A DNA stretch of 64,000 nucleotides from Strongyloides papillosus. Lineage: Eukaryota; Nematoda; Chromadorea; Rhabditida; Strongyloididae. Location of the stretch: positions 1,364,001 through 1,428,000 of the forward strand of contig SRSI01000046.1 of NCBI GenBank assembly GCA_005656395.1, read 5' to 3'. The position numbers were made by a program, and so were the translations under genes. The notes below the pieces were generated by a model. It searched no databases. It was given only the letters and a program-made list of their open reading frames with translations, and had not been told where the DNA came from. Of the stretch, positions 34,493-45,483 are shown in pieces (the first letter of the stretch is position 1; each line of letters opens with the position of its first letter).

Positions 34493-34513
34493 TGGTCGCC
34501 CTTATTCCGAACT
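34493..34513 (-). repeat. 21-bp inverted repeat, right copy
   Basis: Exact reverse complement of 25139-25159. The pair brackets element A plus about 0.8 kb of other sequence. Confidence 0.5.
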
Positions 34514-34688
34514 TTAGCCATTTTCACAATACTTACAACAAATCTGACAAGGAAAAAAGCACTTTATCCTTATTTATGCTGTGTTTTTATTTTTTATATA
34601 CTTTTTATTATCGTTATATTTTTTTATCTTTGTCACTTTATGTTTTCTATTTATGTTGGTCATTATTTAAATTATATTTTATTTGTTG

Positions 34689-36117
34689 TTATTTTTGGTA
34701 CTCTTCCTTTTCGGTAGGGCCATTTTTAAAATTATTTTTTTGTTAATAAAAAGTGGTAATATGATAAAATAGAGTAACTAATAATGATTATACAATACTT
34801 TCTCAGTGATAATGAGAAAAAATTTTTTAAATTTTTAATATCTTTGAGGCATAAATAACTGATAACGCACACTGGTCATTTTGGTAGTATATACCTCTAT
34901 TAAGTCACTAAAAATTTTGGAAATTAAGATGGGAAAAGTGATAATATGATAAAGGTAATTGATCTAAAATGATAAAATGGTACTTTCTCAATGATAATGA
35001 GAAGAAAATCCAAAAAATAAAATAATTTTAAAGCATAAATAACCAAAGAAATCACTTTAATAAGTTCGTTCGTTTTATTACGCTAAATTTAATCATGTCT
35101 ATCAATTTGTGGAATCTACCAGCAACTGAAGAAGATGACATTGCCTTTTTGCAAGAACATGGTCTTTTACCAAAAGAGAGAATTTGTCCTGAAGGACACC
35201 AAATGAAGCTCTATGTAGGGCAAAGAATTCAATAGAATTGCAATTTGCGCACCTGCCGCAAAAAAATAGCAGTGAAACATGGCACATGGTTTAGTGATAG
35301 CAGACTGGAGTTTGTAACTGCAATCAGGTTCATCTATTGCTGGAGTGAGGAGCTTGTCTCCATCAATTTTTGTGAGAAACAGCTCCAAATAAGCCACAAT
35401 ACATCAGTGGACTGGTGCAATTTCATGATGGAGATGTGTGTGGGTTCAATGGAGCATCTGGAGGCCCAGAAAATAGGAGGACCGGGAAGAATTGTGGAGA
35501 TAGATGAGTCCCTCTTCAGTAAGAGGAAGAATCACTGTGGTCGAGTCCTACCGCCAGTATGGATTTTCGGAGGAGTATGCCGTGAAACTGGTGAGTGTTT
35601 CCTACAAGCAGTTCCGAACAGGGGATTCAAGACACTCACCAGTGTCATTTTGGAGAGAATTGAAGAAGGCTCAACGATTTATTCGGATTGCTGGAGGTCG
35701 TACAAGACCAGTGAACTTGAGGCTCAGGGTTTCGAGCATTTCAGAGTTAACCACAAATATAACTTTGTGGACCCTGAGTCTGGAGCTCACACCCAGACAG
35801 TAGAAAGAATGTGGGGCAGTGCGAAATGGAGGAATAAGAAACAGAGAGGTACAGATAGAAATATGCTGGATAGTTATCTTGCCGAGTTCATCTGGCGAAA
35901 AAATAATAGAGAAAATGACCTTTTCATAAAGGCGCTTCAAGATATTGCTGCATTGTGGCCTCCAGAGGTAAAAATTAAAAAGGAGGAAAAGTGAATCTTG
36001 TAAAAAACATTTTCCTCTATTTATATAGATAATAAAAATTTAAAAATTTTTTTTTTTAATATTCAAAAATAATAATTTAAAAATGGCCCTACCGAAAAGG
36101 AAGAGTACCTTATTTTT
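34689..36117 (+). mobile_element. Merlin (IS1016-like) DNA transposon
   Basis: The body is 34697-36109 (1,413 bp). Inverted terminal repeats start GGTACTCTTCCTTTTCGGTA and extend about 45 bp with a few differences. An 8-bp target duplication TTATTTTT flanks it exactly (34689-34696 and 36110-36117). The size, 8-bp duplication and ISXO2-like transposase together define Merlin. A pair of degenerate direct repeats (CTTTCTCA-TGATAATGAGAA) lies at about 34799 and 34983 in the 5' part. Confidence 0.92.
35095..35994 (+). pseudogene. Merlin transposase, one in-frame stop
   Basis: A frame of 300 codons from ATG 35095 to TGA 35992-35994, broken once by TAG at 35233-35235 (codon 47), inside the N-terminal zinc ribbon (CPEGH...CRTCRKK). 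The rest is intact: GTWF, then the DDE domain with VEIDES, IYSDCWRSY and TVERMWG supplying D, D and E. This is the ISXO2-like/DDE_Tnp_IS1595 fold typical of Merlin. A protein started at a later codon would lack the zinc ribbon and probably not bind the terminal repeats. The single stop suggests recent inactivation. Confidence 0.88.
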
Positions 36118-37620
36118 TATTTGTATTTTTTTTGGAATTCTGTTGCTATGCAAAAAATTTAAAAACTGGATAGATAAAGAAACTTGTGATAAGTTGATGA
36201 CTGACCCTGTATGTAACAACATATTAACAGCTATTAAAGAGTTAATAGACAACTCTCTGGATGTCGGTGCGACGAGGATCTCCATAAAAGTGTACAATTA
36301 TGGTATTGAGAAATTCCATGTCATAGATAACGTTCGGGAATTAAGGAAAATGATTTCGGTATGATAGCGGAGCCTCACGCAACGTCAAAAATAAGGAAAT
36401 ATGAGGATTTAACTGCTATACAAACTTATGGGTTTCGTGGAAGAGCACTAAATTCTTTGTGTTCGTCTAGCAAATTAACAGTATTGATAAGGGCCGAAGG
36501 CAATAAAGGATACCAGTTAGGGTTTGATAATACTGGCAAGTACCTACCTGAGGAAACAAAAGAAATCACAAAGACCGTGGGAACAGAAGTTATAGTGACA
36601 AACTTTATGTGTCACAGTCCAGTAAGAAGAAAAGCACTCCAAAGAAAGAAGAAAGCTTATATTGACATTATTATAAATGTTGTGAAAGTTCTCCAAGATT
36701 ACGCCTTAGCGAGAATTGATAGTGTTTTTGAATTATCACATACAAACAATGGAAAAACAACTGTATTGATGAAAACTCCTGCTAACAATGCGCAAATGGA
36801 TCGTGTTGTTAGGTCAGTGTTTCCTAATAAGGGGTACTTTTTGAATAATAATATGGTAAAGCTCAAAGATGTGGATATTAGCGAGACAGCGTATGACTTA
36901 TATAAGCTTAGTAAGGTTAAATTGGATCTTTTAAAAGTTAACCTTGTTAAAGTTGAAGGTTATATAAGTATGATAGAGAATATCGAAAATTATAGTTTAG
37001 ACTATATATTTTTATTTGTTAACAAAAGACAGATAAAAAATCAGGATATTAAGGCAGGTGTCAAACGGGCTTACCCTAGAATTTGTCGCGTCTGTGATGT
37101 TCTTTCTGTTATGCATATTACGATTCCGAGCATTTATCTCGACGTTAATTCCTCACCACTAAAAGATCAAATAGAATGTACAATAATGGATCTAGTATTA
37201 GCTAGATTTTACAGTTGTGTGGATGCCGCGATGATCGAAAAAATTTCACCAAATACGTGTGATACTAGGAAAGTGAGAATTGACGATTCTGAAGGCTTAA
37301 ATATTTCAAGGAACAGAAAATTAAGTATTGATAAAAATGTTAATGATGAAACATTTAAAAAACCAGATTTAAGCAACCATTCACAAGTTCCATCAAAATT
37401 TAGTCTAAAAGCTCTTAAAGAATACGTAAAATCACTTTCACAACAAGAAACACCTTCCACAAACAGCTATGACACCGAAGTGGTATTTAGGGAAGAAAAT
37501 GAAAAAGGCGCTGAAGAGGAATTAAAACGTTATCTAAAGAAAGATGATTTTGCTAAAGTGAACGTTATAGGACAATTCGATTATACTTTTATTTTATGCC
37601 AGAATATACAGTTTGATTGA
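36083..37620 (+). pseudogene. PMS2-type MutL homologue, truncated pseudogene
   Basis: Two consecutive frames (36083-36364 and 36361-37620), offset by a one-base frameshift near 36345. Together they cover the GHKL ATPase and transducer regions of the mismatch-repair protein PMS2: ILTAIKELIDNSLDVGAT (motif I, Glu and Asn kept), FHVIDN, ATSKI, LTAIQTYGFRGRALNSLCS, FLFVNKRQI and VHIT-like IPSIYLDVNSSP. The GFRGEAL motif reads GFRGRAL and the DNG motif reads DNV, both changes at ATP-binding positions. The frame stops just as the C-terminal endonuclease domain begins (VIGQFDYTFIL). The apparent first ATG and the first few residues come from the Merlin terminal repeat, so the true N-terminus is lost. 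A functional copy should exist elsewhere. Confidence 0.85.
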
Positions 37621-38788
37621 CATAATACCAATCAAACGTATATGATGTTGAGTATAAATAGGTTTAAATTGTGATGACTTTTTATTTTTTCTTTCTCCCA
37701 ACATCTTAACACTTCATTACTAACTAAGGAAATTTCTGTAAATCAAGTAAATACTTGGGTAGGTCTAGTACATTTTAATTATTGTATAATATCTATTGTC
37801 TTTGTTTAGTTTTTATTTTTTTATATATATCTCGAAGTTTTTTAAATAAAGTTCTTATCTTAGTTGGTGTCTTTCTTGGTGACGAGGATTCATTTATTTA
37901 CTTGCGATCCAACAATTTAATTCATTAAAATTAAACTGAGCATCAAAACGGTTTGGATATACTAAATTAATACATTTTTAAAAAACATCTTCTTTAGAAG
38001 TACTTTTTTTTATAGTTTCGCTTTTTGGATATCATTTCAAAAAATTAAAAAATAGAATAATTTATAACTCATTTGAAAAACTTAATACCAGAATAAGAGG
38101 GAAACTTAATTTTATAAAAATTTATTAATAACTAATCATTTTATGGACAAAAGAGTAGTAAATTGTTTTGTTCAAAAAAATTCTAAGTAGAAGACGTTGA
38201 AAGGTTAAACAAAGCTATGAAGAGGCAAATTTTTGGCTGACAAAAAAAATTATATATAATTAGAATATTTAGATACTGTTACTATTTGCACTTTGAATAT
38301 AAGTTTTATTTGTTACATATAAATTAATTATTTAACATTTCAAGATTTTTATATTTTAATATTTTGAAGTATTAAATCATCCAAATTGTTAATATATATA
38401 TATCCTATAACAAATACATATTTTAAATTTGTTAACAGTTGGTATATTACAAACATTCGGTGCATGAAATTTTAGTCAAATTAGACAAATTGTACTATTA
38501 AATTAATGATAATATAAAAAGGTGGTAGTATGAAGTTACAACAATATAATCATAATAGTATATAAATAAATTAGTATTTGAAAAAACTTTAAATATAAAT
38601 ATAATTGATATTATTGAGTTTTCTTATTTTTCTGTTAAAAAAACTATAAATTTACTCTGAAATTAAAGTTAATTAATTGTTTAGAATTAGTAAAAGAGAA
38701 GTAATCTTAACTCTTCTTCTCATTTGGCTTTGTTTTGATCCTGTAAAGAAAATATCCTTTACAGTTAAATATATAAACGGGTATGTGT
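37621..38788. other. AT-rich region downstream of the PMS2-like pseudogene
   Basis: No coding block. (TA)n tracts near 37822 and 38391. A 62-codon frame at 38677 continues into the hairpin that follows and is not a gene. Confidence 0.45.
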
Positions 38789-38868
38789 ACACTAGCCGTA
38801 TTGGGCTAGTATGTATTCGCCCCCTTAGTACTAGAGGTGAATATATATTAGCCCAATACGGCTAGTGT
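38789..38868. repeat. Long perfect-arm hairpin
   Basis: Left arm 38789-38808 (ACACTAGCCGTATTGGGCTA) and right arm 38849-38868 are perfect reverse complements. Pairing continues inward with G-U wobbles for roughly ten more bases. The loop is around CCTTAGTACTAGAG. Composition is richer in G/C than its neighbourhood. It is either a tiny foldback element or an RNA hairpin of pre-miRNA size. Confidence 0.7.
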
Positions 38869-40314
38869 AACTTTATCGATATAAACAAAAGATTTCAAAA
38901 TAGTTGTCATTTTGTAAAAATACTATGTCATTATTTTTTATCGTATTAAGTATTATACTAACCTAATTCCTTTTATTTTAGTGTAATATTCAAGGGGACG
39001 TAGAGGATTCTAATTATATTGTTTATTAGTGTTTAGATTGTACTTTGTGTAGCTAAAAGTAAGTTCCCAAGAATCTTATAATTAACAAATTGTCATTAGG
39101 TGGACATTTTTAGCGCTTGTCTTTGTATTGTAAAAGTGTATAATAATAAAATATTAGTTTGTGTGTGCGTTAAACCTTCTATACTATCTTTTAACTGAAA
39201 CTAGGCACCAACAAAACTTAAATAATTTTACTAATTACTAAAAATATTACTTTATTAATTTTTTATAAGAAAAGCTTCTTTATTTTTTTTCGTTTTATTT
39301 ACTAAACAATTAAAACATAAACTGTCAGCCATCAGCTCCATCAGCTTCTGGCTCGTGGTCATATTAAAAATAAACTTATAAATTTATTATATAATAATCA
39401 GACAATCATTTTACAATTTTAACGATATATATATTAATTGTTTATATTAAAATTTATATGTTATCTAAATTTTCATAGGTAGTTGATATGATGCGTCAAC
39501 TGCCGACAAAAACATTTTTGTTAAATTAGATCTTTTGAATCAGGAAAAGTAAATCGCGTGTATTTAATATAAAGGCCCAATTTAATGTATCCATAAAAAT
39601 GTTTTTTTATTTTTCCTCCGTGATTTTAAAACATCTAGACAATTTTCGAATTATTTTTTTTAATATTTTGAAAATTTTAACTGAATATGAGAAATTATCT
39701 AAAGATTATGAAAATAATTAATATATTGTTAACAAATATGCTTAACCTGACTTGTTAAAATTCTTAAACGCTGTTGTACATCAATGTTATAATGTTGTTT
39801 ATGTGAATTTGTTTTTGAATATGGCATATCTTTACAGTATCAAAAAGAAATATAAAATATTAGAAATTTTTTTTATAGTTTTGTAGAAATTTTTAGAATT
39901 TTGTAAAATTAATTGTATATTATTTCAGTAAAAAAAAGAAAACACATTTATACTGTAAAAGCAATAAAAAACAATTAAACATAAAATCTCCATATGAATA
40001 AATATTTATGAAAATGTTAACAATAAGAAAGTAACTGATGTTTGCAACAAAAATCCTTTAAAAACATAAAATCTTCATATGTATAAATATTTATGATTAT
40101 GTTAACAAAAAGCAAGTAACTCATGTTTGCAAAAAAATATCGTCTCAACAAAATCTCAATTTATATTTAGTAAAATACTTATTTGTTTAATAAACTTTAT
40201 CTTCAATTTATCCATCCCCTGTTTTTTAGAAAATATTTTTTTTAAATAAAAATTAGTATAAAAAGAAATTAAATTTTATAATGATATCATAAAACATTTA
40301 TTAAACTTAAAAAA
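38869..40314. other. AT-rich region, small G/C-richer patches only
   Basis: No gene recognised. A patch at 39327-39360 reads on the minus strand as a short acidic peptide end but is closed by stops on both sides. A near-direct repeat with CATAAAATCT-CATATG-ATAAATATTTATGA occurs at about 39980 and 40066. Confidence 0.45.
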
Positions 40315-40575
40315 ATGTATTCTACCAGCTTCAACAAGGTTGCTCAAATCATCATTTTGATGTTCTTTATTTCTTTTGCAGTTATAAACTGTGAAATGAA
40401 TTCCCAATTTTCAAATCAATTAAAAAATGCTCCAATAAGAGCTAAACGTGATTTATCAATTAATCAAGGTCAAAGACTTTTCGATGAACTTAACAAAGCA
40501 CGTGAAGATCAAGCAAAAGAAACTGTAACAAAAAATTACAAAGATCCTAGTGATCCATGGGGTTACGGAAAGTAA
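40315..40575 (+). CDS. Small secreted or neuropeptide-like protein
   Basis: 86 residues. An N-terminal signal peptide (about 1-26, IIILMFFISFAVINC) is followed by a short propeptide with a dibasic cleavage site (RAKR at about 40-43). The mature region is about 43 residues, helical and charged in the middle (RLFDELNKAREDQAKE), ending DPSDPWGYGK. The final GK could be an amidation signal after trimming. This fits a processed secreted peptide; no family is recognised. A/T content falls across the frame relative to both flanks, supporting coding. Single exon, no nearby gene. Confidence 0.62.
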   Translation: MYSTSFNKVAQIIILMFFISFAVINCEMNSQFSNQLKNAPIRAKRDLSINQGQRLFDELNKAREDQAKETVTKNYKDPSDPWGYGK

Positions 40576-41869
40576 TTAAATATTTAAAACATGAATTAAC
40601 TAACAAACCTATGAAAACAGAAGATAGTGAATTAATTGAAAAAATAATTTTAACACCATCATAACTTTAATAAAAATTATTGTAATTTGTTGTTATTGCA
40701 TAGGCCTAAAAATAAAATTTTCATATATATATTTTTATATAATTTTTAATAAGAAAAAAATAATTTTAGCTCTTTTCATAAACTGCTGATTTTAAATTTA
40801 TTTTTAATAACATCAAACGGTTTTTTGACTGGTTAGGCGATTATAACAGATCTTTCGTAATTTTATACTTTCTCAGTAGTTCAATCTCTTTGTATGCTTT
40901 CTTTCGAGATTATTCTTTAAATTAATTTTTAAAAAAATGCACTACATAAAAAAAAGAGATGAAGGTCGGTAAATTATTTTCGTTTTTAAAACTTTTCTAT
41001 CTTGATATATGTAACGTTATATTCCGATTCTAAAAAACGTAAAATTAGCTCAATCTGAAGTTCCATTCTTGAGATATTGATTACTTATACGGGTATTTAG
41101 TGTGTCGATCAGTAAAATATTTTTATCGGTCTTATCGATCTTTAATAACAATAAAATAAATAGGAACAATAATTAGTTAATTTCCTTAGAATCTTCTTTA
41201 ATATCTTCTAAATTCCAGCCAGTAAAACTCCTGATCTTTATTTGGTAATTCTATAATATATTGAATAGTACGTGTTTAAAATAATATAATGATATTGTTC
41301 ACGACTTTCCAGGTTATTTATAGTTCTTTCCAGTCACAATATCATCCTTTTTCTCTCTCTTTCATAAACAGAGTTTACTGATCCCTACCCCCTTAAAGTT
41401 ACTTTTTTTATCTAAACAATTTCAAGAATTTGTTGTTTAAAATGCTAATAACGTTAAAAAAAGTAAAATTGGAACTTGAGGTTTCATTTTAAGATTTTAA
41501 ACTTTTATGAAAATTACTCATAAAAGCTAAATTTAAATATATTGAAAAGATATATCAGGATCAAGAAAAAGTAGTTAAAAAAGAAAAAAAGCTATTTTAA
41601 GTTTCTCTTTAACTTAAATTTTAAATATAATTCTAAGAAAATTAAAAAACACCAAGTATTATAAATCCATTGTCGAAGTCTTTTTTTCATTAAAAATCTA
41701 TAATACTTTAAAAAAGTATGTCTAAATGGGACTTTTAAAATATAGCATTTTTACAACTTTAATGTAAAATTAAATTCTCAGTTGTATGATATGTATATTA
41801 TGTATTTTTACGTTTTGGTAGAGCCATTTTTAGGTTTGAGTTTTAGTGATAAAAAATGATTATCAATAA
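40576..41869. other. AT-rich intergenic region
   Basis: The 3' UTR of the small secreted-protein gene and unremarkable A/T-rich sequence. A TTTTGGTAGAGCCATTTTTAGG patch at about 41813-41834 vaguely recalls the Merlin terminal repeat but only over a few bases. Confidence 0.4.
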
Positions 41870-44770
41870 AAAAAGAAATAAGTAAAAAAATTTGTCTCTC
41901 TCATAACTCTTCTCAAAACTTAACCGATTTTTACAACTAAATAGCCAAAAGATGTGTTTTTTTCTAACTTAGTGGGTAAGATGGGTCTAAAAAGTTTTTG
42001 GGCCATAATTGACCATGTTATCTATAAAAAAACCCGTTTTTATGGCCTTTTTAGCATGAATTTGACCAGAAGTAAACATTATTTCAAAATTAATAATATA
42101 CAATGGTTTATAAACCATTTAAAAGGTCTACTACCAGAATAGGGGGAAACACAATACTATGGAAATGTATTGAAAATTGGCCATGTTATGGTCCAAAGAG
42201 TGGTGATCGTTTTGAAAAAAAGACTTAAAAGTTAAATAGCTCTAACTTAATTATAACTTGATAAAATCAAATAAAATAGTATCTGTTATAAAGATTTAAG
42301 TCTAACTTAAAAAACAAGTACCTAAAAAAGTTTGTAGCTTAACAAAGAAAAAAGTTATATTAATTTGAATGTCAACTTTTTCGCTTTTTTTTCATTTTTT
42401 TCACATAAATCAATTTTGTCTTCAGCATGACTTTCCTCGAACTTGATCAATTTTTATTATCAGGTAGTCATTTGATGTATTTTTTTCCAAGTTAGTGGGG
42501 GAAAATAAGTTTCACAACTTTTGATTTAAATTTGGCCAAGATATTTTTAAAAAAAGCTACTTTTTTGGACAATTTTTTGCATAGTTTTGTGCAGAGAATA
42601 ACTTTCTTCAAAGTTAATAAAATAAATTGTTTTTTTAATCATTAAACAGATTTGAATCTGGAATCCTAGGAAAACATAATACAATAGAAATATATGAAAA
42701 ACTGGCCAAATTATGGACCCAAGAATAGTCATCATTTTTTAAATAAAAACAAAAATTTTTTTAATGCTGTAATCTAAATGAAAAGTTATTTAAAATAAAT
42801 AAATTCAAAGTATTTTATAGATATATGTTTAACTTAAAATATAAAACTACAACGAATTATATTCATTAACAACATAAAGAGTTATACTTATTTAGATGTC
42901 AATTATTCCACTTTTTCTTCATCTTTTTCACAAAAATTAATTTTGTGATTGACATAACATTCTTCAAACATAATCAATTTTTATGGTTAAGTAGTTATTA
43001 GATGTATTTTTTTCTAACTTAGTGGGGAAAACGGTTTTTGAAAATATTGGTTCATTATAGGCCATGTTATTTTTAAAAAACAACACTTTTTAGTCACTTT
43101 TTTGTAGAGTTTTGTCTTTTAGATAACTTTTGTAAAAGTAAATAGAATTTTTTGGTTTAAGACTCATTTGAAAGATACACGTCACGAATAAACGGAAAAC
43201 GTAATATTATTAAATCGAATAAAAGTCGACGAAGTTATAGTCCAAAGAATGCTAACCTTTTTTTTAATGAAAATTAAAAAATTAGATAGCTATTATTTAA
43301 TTAACCATCCTTAGACCTGCCTTCAGCACGTCAGAGCTGGTCCGCAGAGCGTATTTTATAATAAAGATTTTTTTATAATAATTTATTAATCAAAGTATGT
43401 GTGTAAAAAAATTGTTTCATTGAATTATATATTTCTGAAATAATAAAATAACGGAAAATACATTGTTTTAATATATTAATATATGAAATATTTTTGAGTT
43501 TCAGAATCATTTTATAACATTTATATTTGCTGAAACTGCTTAATTAAGTAAAAAATTTACTCAACAAAAAAATTTTATTTTTGTCCAAAAAAAGAATAAA
43601 AATGAATATTTGAATCACTATAAGTAACTGTCTAAGTAATTTTCTAATATATTTTAAGAATTGGTATAAACAATTTAATATCATTCTTCCATTAGCTACA
43701 TATTTACCTTAATTTTACAAATATTTAAATGAGAAAAAGCAAACAAAATTATTGACTAAAATAATTTTTTTCGTTTCTAAGATACAAACTTTGTTATGAT
43801 TTCATATTTTAAATCAGACATTGATCTATGTCCTACATTTAGTTTTATTCTTTTAAACAACTTTTCATAATGTTATAACACTGAGAAATTTGAATTTTTA
43901 CTAAAAATGGTCATAATATTTTGGTCCATAATTTGACTAATTTTCTACTAATCTTTCTAATATTAAGTCTTCCCCTTTATTCCTAACTTGCACTTTTAAA
44001 ATGAGTCGTAAACCAAAAAATTTTATTAATTTTTAAAAGAGTTATTTTTGGAACAAAACAATTAAAAAAAATGTTCAAAAATGTGGTATTTTTTAAGCAA
44101 AACTTAGCCATTTATGGACCAAAAGTATTGAGGCTTATTTTTCGCACTAAGTTAGAACAAAACACATCTAGTCACTACCCAATCTTTAAAATTGATAAAG
44201 TTTGAGAAAAGTTATGCTAAAGACAAAATTGATTTTTGTGAAAAAAATGAAAAATAATCCAGAATGTTGGCATTAAAATTAACATAACTTCTTTCATTGT
44301 TAAGGTTAGATCTTCGATAGACTCTTATTTTTTAAGTTAGAATTATATTTATATAACAAATATTATTTTATTTATTTTTATAAAGTTTTCACTAAGTTAT
44401 AGTTATTTAACTTTAAAATTCTTTTTTTCAAAATAGTCGTCACTCTTTGAACCATAACTCATCAATATTTGATACATTTTTATAACATTGTCTTTCAGCT
44501 CTATTCTGGAAGTGTACCTTGAAAATAACATAATAATTAAATTATTTGATTAACTCTGAAAAAAGTTATTCTCTGAACAAAATCATACAAAAAAATGGGG
44601 TCAAAAAGGGTGTTTTTTAAGAATAACTTGGCCAAATTCTAGTCAAAAAGTTTTGAAACTAATCCAACCTCTCTAGTTAAAAAACACATCTTTTGACTAT
44701 TTACTCATAAAAATCGGTTGAATTTGAGAAGATTTATGAGAGATATAAATTTTTTTTTATTTCTTTTTAT
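41870..44770. repeat. Foldback array of diverged ~0.5-kb units
   Basis: Three diverged direct copies on the left (about 41870-42330, 42380-42860, 42900-43300) share the blocks TTAACCGATTTTTAC-like, GATGTGTTTTTTTCTAACTTAGTGGG and GGCCATGTTAT. At least two copies on the right (about 43850-44390 and 44400-44770) carry the same blocks in reverse orientation, for example CACTAAGTTAGAACAAAACACATCTAGTCA near 44145. The whole forms a large imperfect inverted structure with its centre near 43320. No transposase frame lies inside. Confidence 0.7.
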
Positions 44771-45039
44771 TATAGACGAGTAAATGTAAGAATTTTAGGC
44801 TATATAATTTTTTGGTGTCAACTTCTTTTCATTTATTGACCATATTTTAACCTTTTATGCAAAATTTTGCAGAAAACGATAACTCATGATAATATTTGAC
44901 AAATGCGATGAGTGTCAAAAAAAGCATGAATAAAAAATAAATATTAAAAATTAACAGAACGGGAAATGAATCTTTTAAGACTATCAAAATTTCTAAGAGG
45001 ATGAAAAATGTGTGGTTTTTTGTTATGTTTAGTTAAAAA
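44771..45039. other. Spacer between the foldback array and the MITE-like unit
   Basis: A/T-rich, no gene or repeat recognised. Confidence 0.35.
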
Positions 45040-45483
45040 CCCAATGCATTGTAGACAGATTTTCTTGTGCAAATCTGCATAAGACGGCCATCTTGCGCAT
45101 ATTTGCGTAAGAAAAGGCTATCTTCTGCAGATCTAGGTAAGATAATGTTGTCTTTTGTAGATCTCTACAAGACGTCTCTTTTTTGCAGATCTGCACAAGA
45201 TGACAGTCTTATGAGGATAGCAATTTTTTAATTTTTAAAGTAGAAAAAGCATAAAATTGAAAAAAATTTGTTTTTTTAAATTAACAAAGCGAAAAAAAAA
45301 GTCTAATAGTATTTTAAGAGATTTATTTACCCAGCGCATAGTAGACAGATTATTTTGTGTAGATCTGCCTGAGTTAAAACTATCTTGTGCAGATCTGTGG
45401 TCATCTTTTACATATCTTTATGTCTAGAACAGATACGGCTTGTGCAGATCTGCACAAGATGGCCCTATCTACAATGCATTGGG
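45040..45483. repeat. MITE-like element with CCCAATGCATTG ends and palindromic repeats
   Basis: Begins CCCAATGCATTGTAGA and ends with its reverse complement, 444 bp. An internal divergent copy of the end (CCCAGCGCATAGTAGACAGAT) occurs at 45330. The interior is built from repeats of the palindrome CTTGTGCAGATCTGCACAAG and variants. No coding capacity. Flanks are A-rich on both sides and an exact duplication cannot be fixed. Confidence 0.75.

Larger units (their letters stand above)
34122..34696. other. AT-rich segment holding a stem-loop, a degenerate tandem pair and the right 21-bp inverted repeat
   Basis: Two degenerate copies of a block that starts with CTGCAAATGTT and ends near AATACC lie at about 34272-34338 and 34391-34453. 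An open frame at 34486-34746 spans the 21-bp repeat and the Merlin end and is not believable as a gene. The histone-like hairpin is listed separately. Confidence 0.45.

Noticed and set aside
34486..34746. 86-codon frame with hydrophobic runs
   Set aside because: It runs across the 21-bp inverted repeat and the Merlin terminal repeat; the hydrophobicity is only poly-T.
38677..38865. 62-codon plus-strand frame
   Set aside because: Its second half is the hairpin at 38789-38868; no homology or signal.
39327..39360. G/C-richer patch reading DHEPEADGADG-stop on the minus strand
   Set aside because: Closed by a stop a few bases upstream and without a nearby acceptor site; too short to support an exon.
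42547..42735. Minus-strand 62-codon frame in the foldback array
   Set aside because: Different copies of the repeat unit do not keep the frame.
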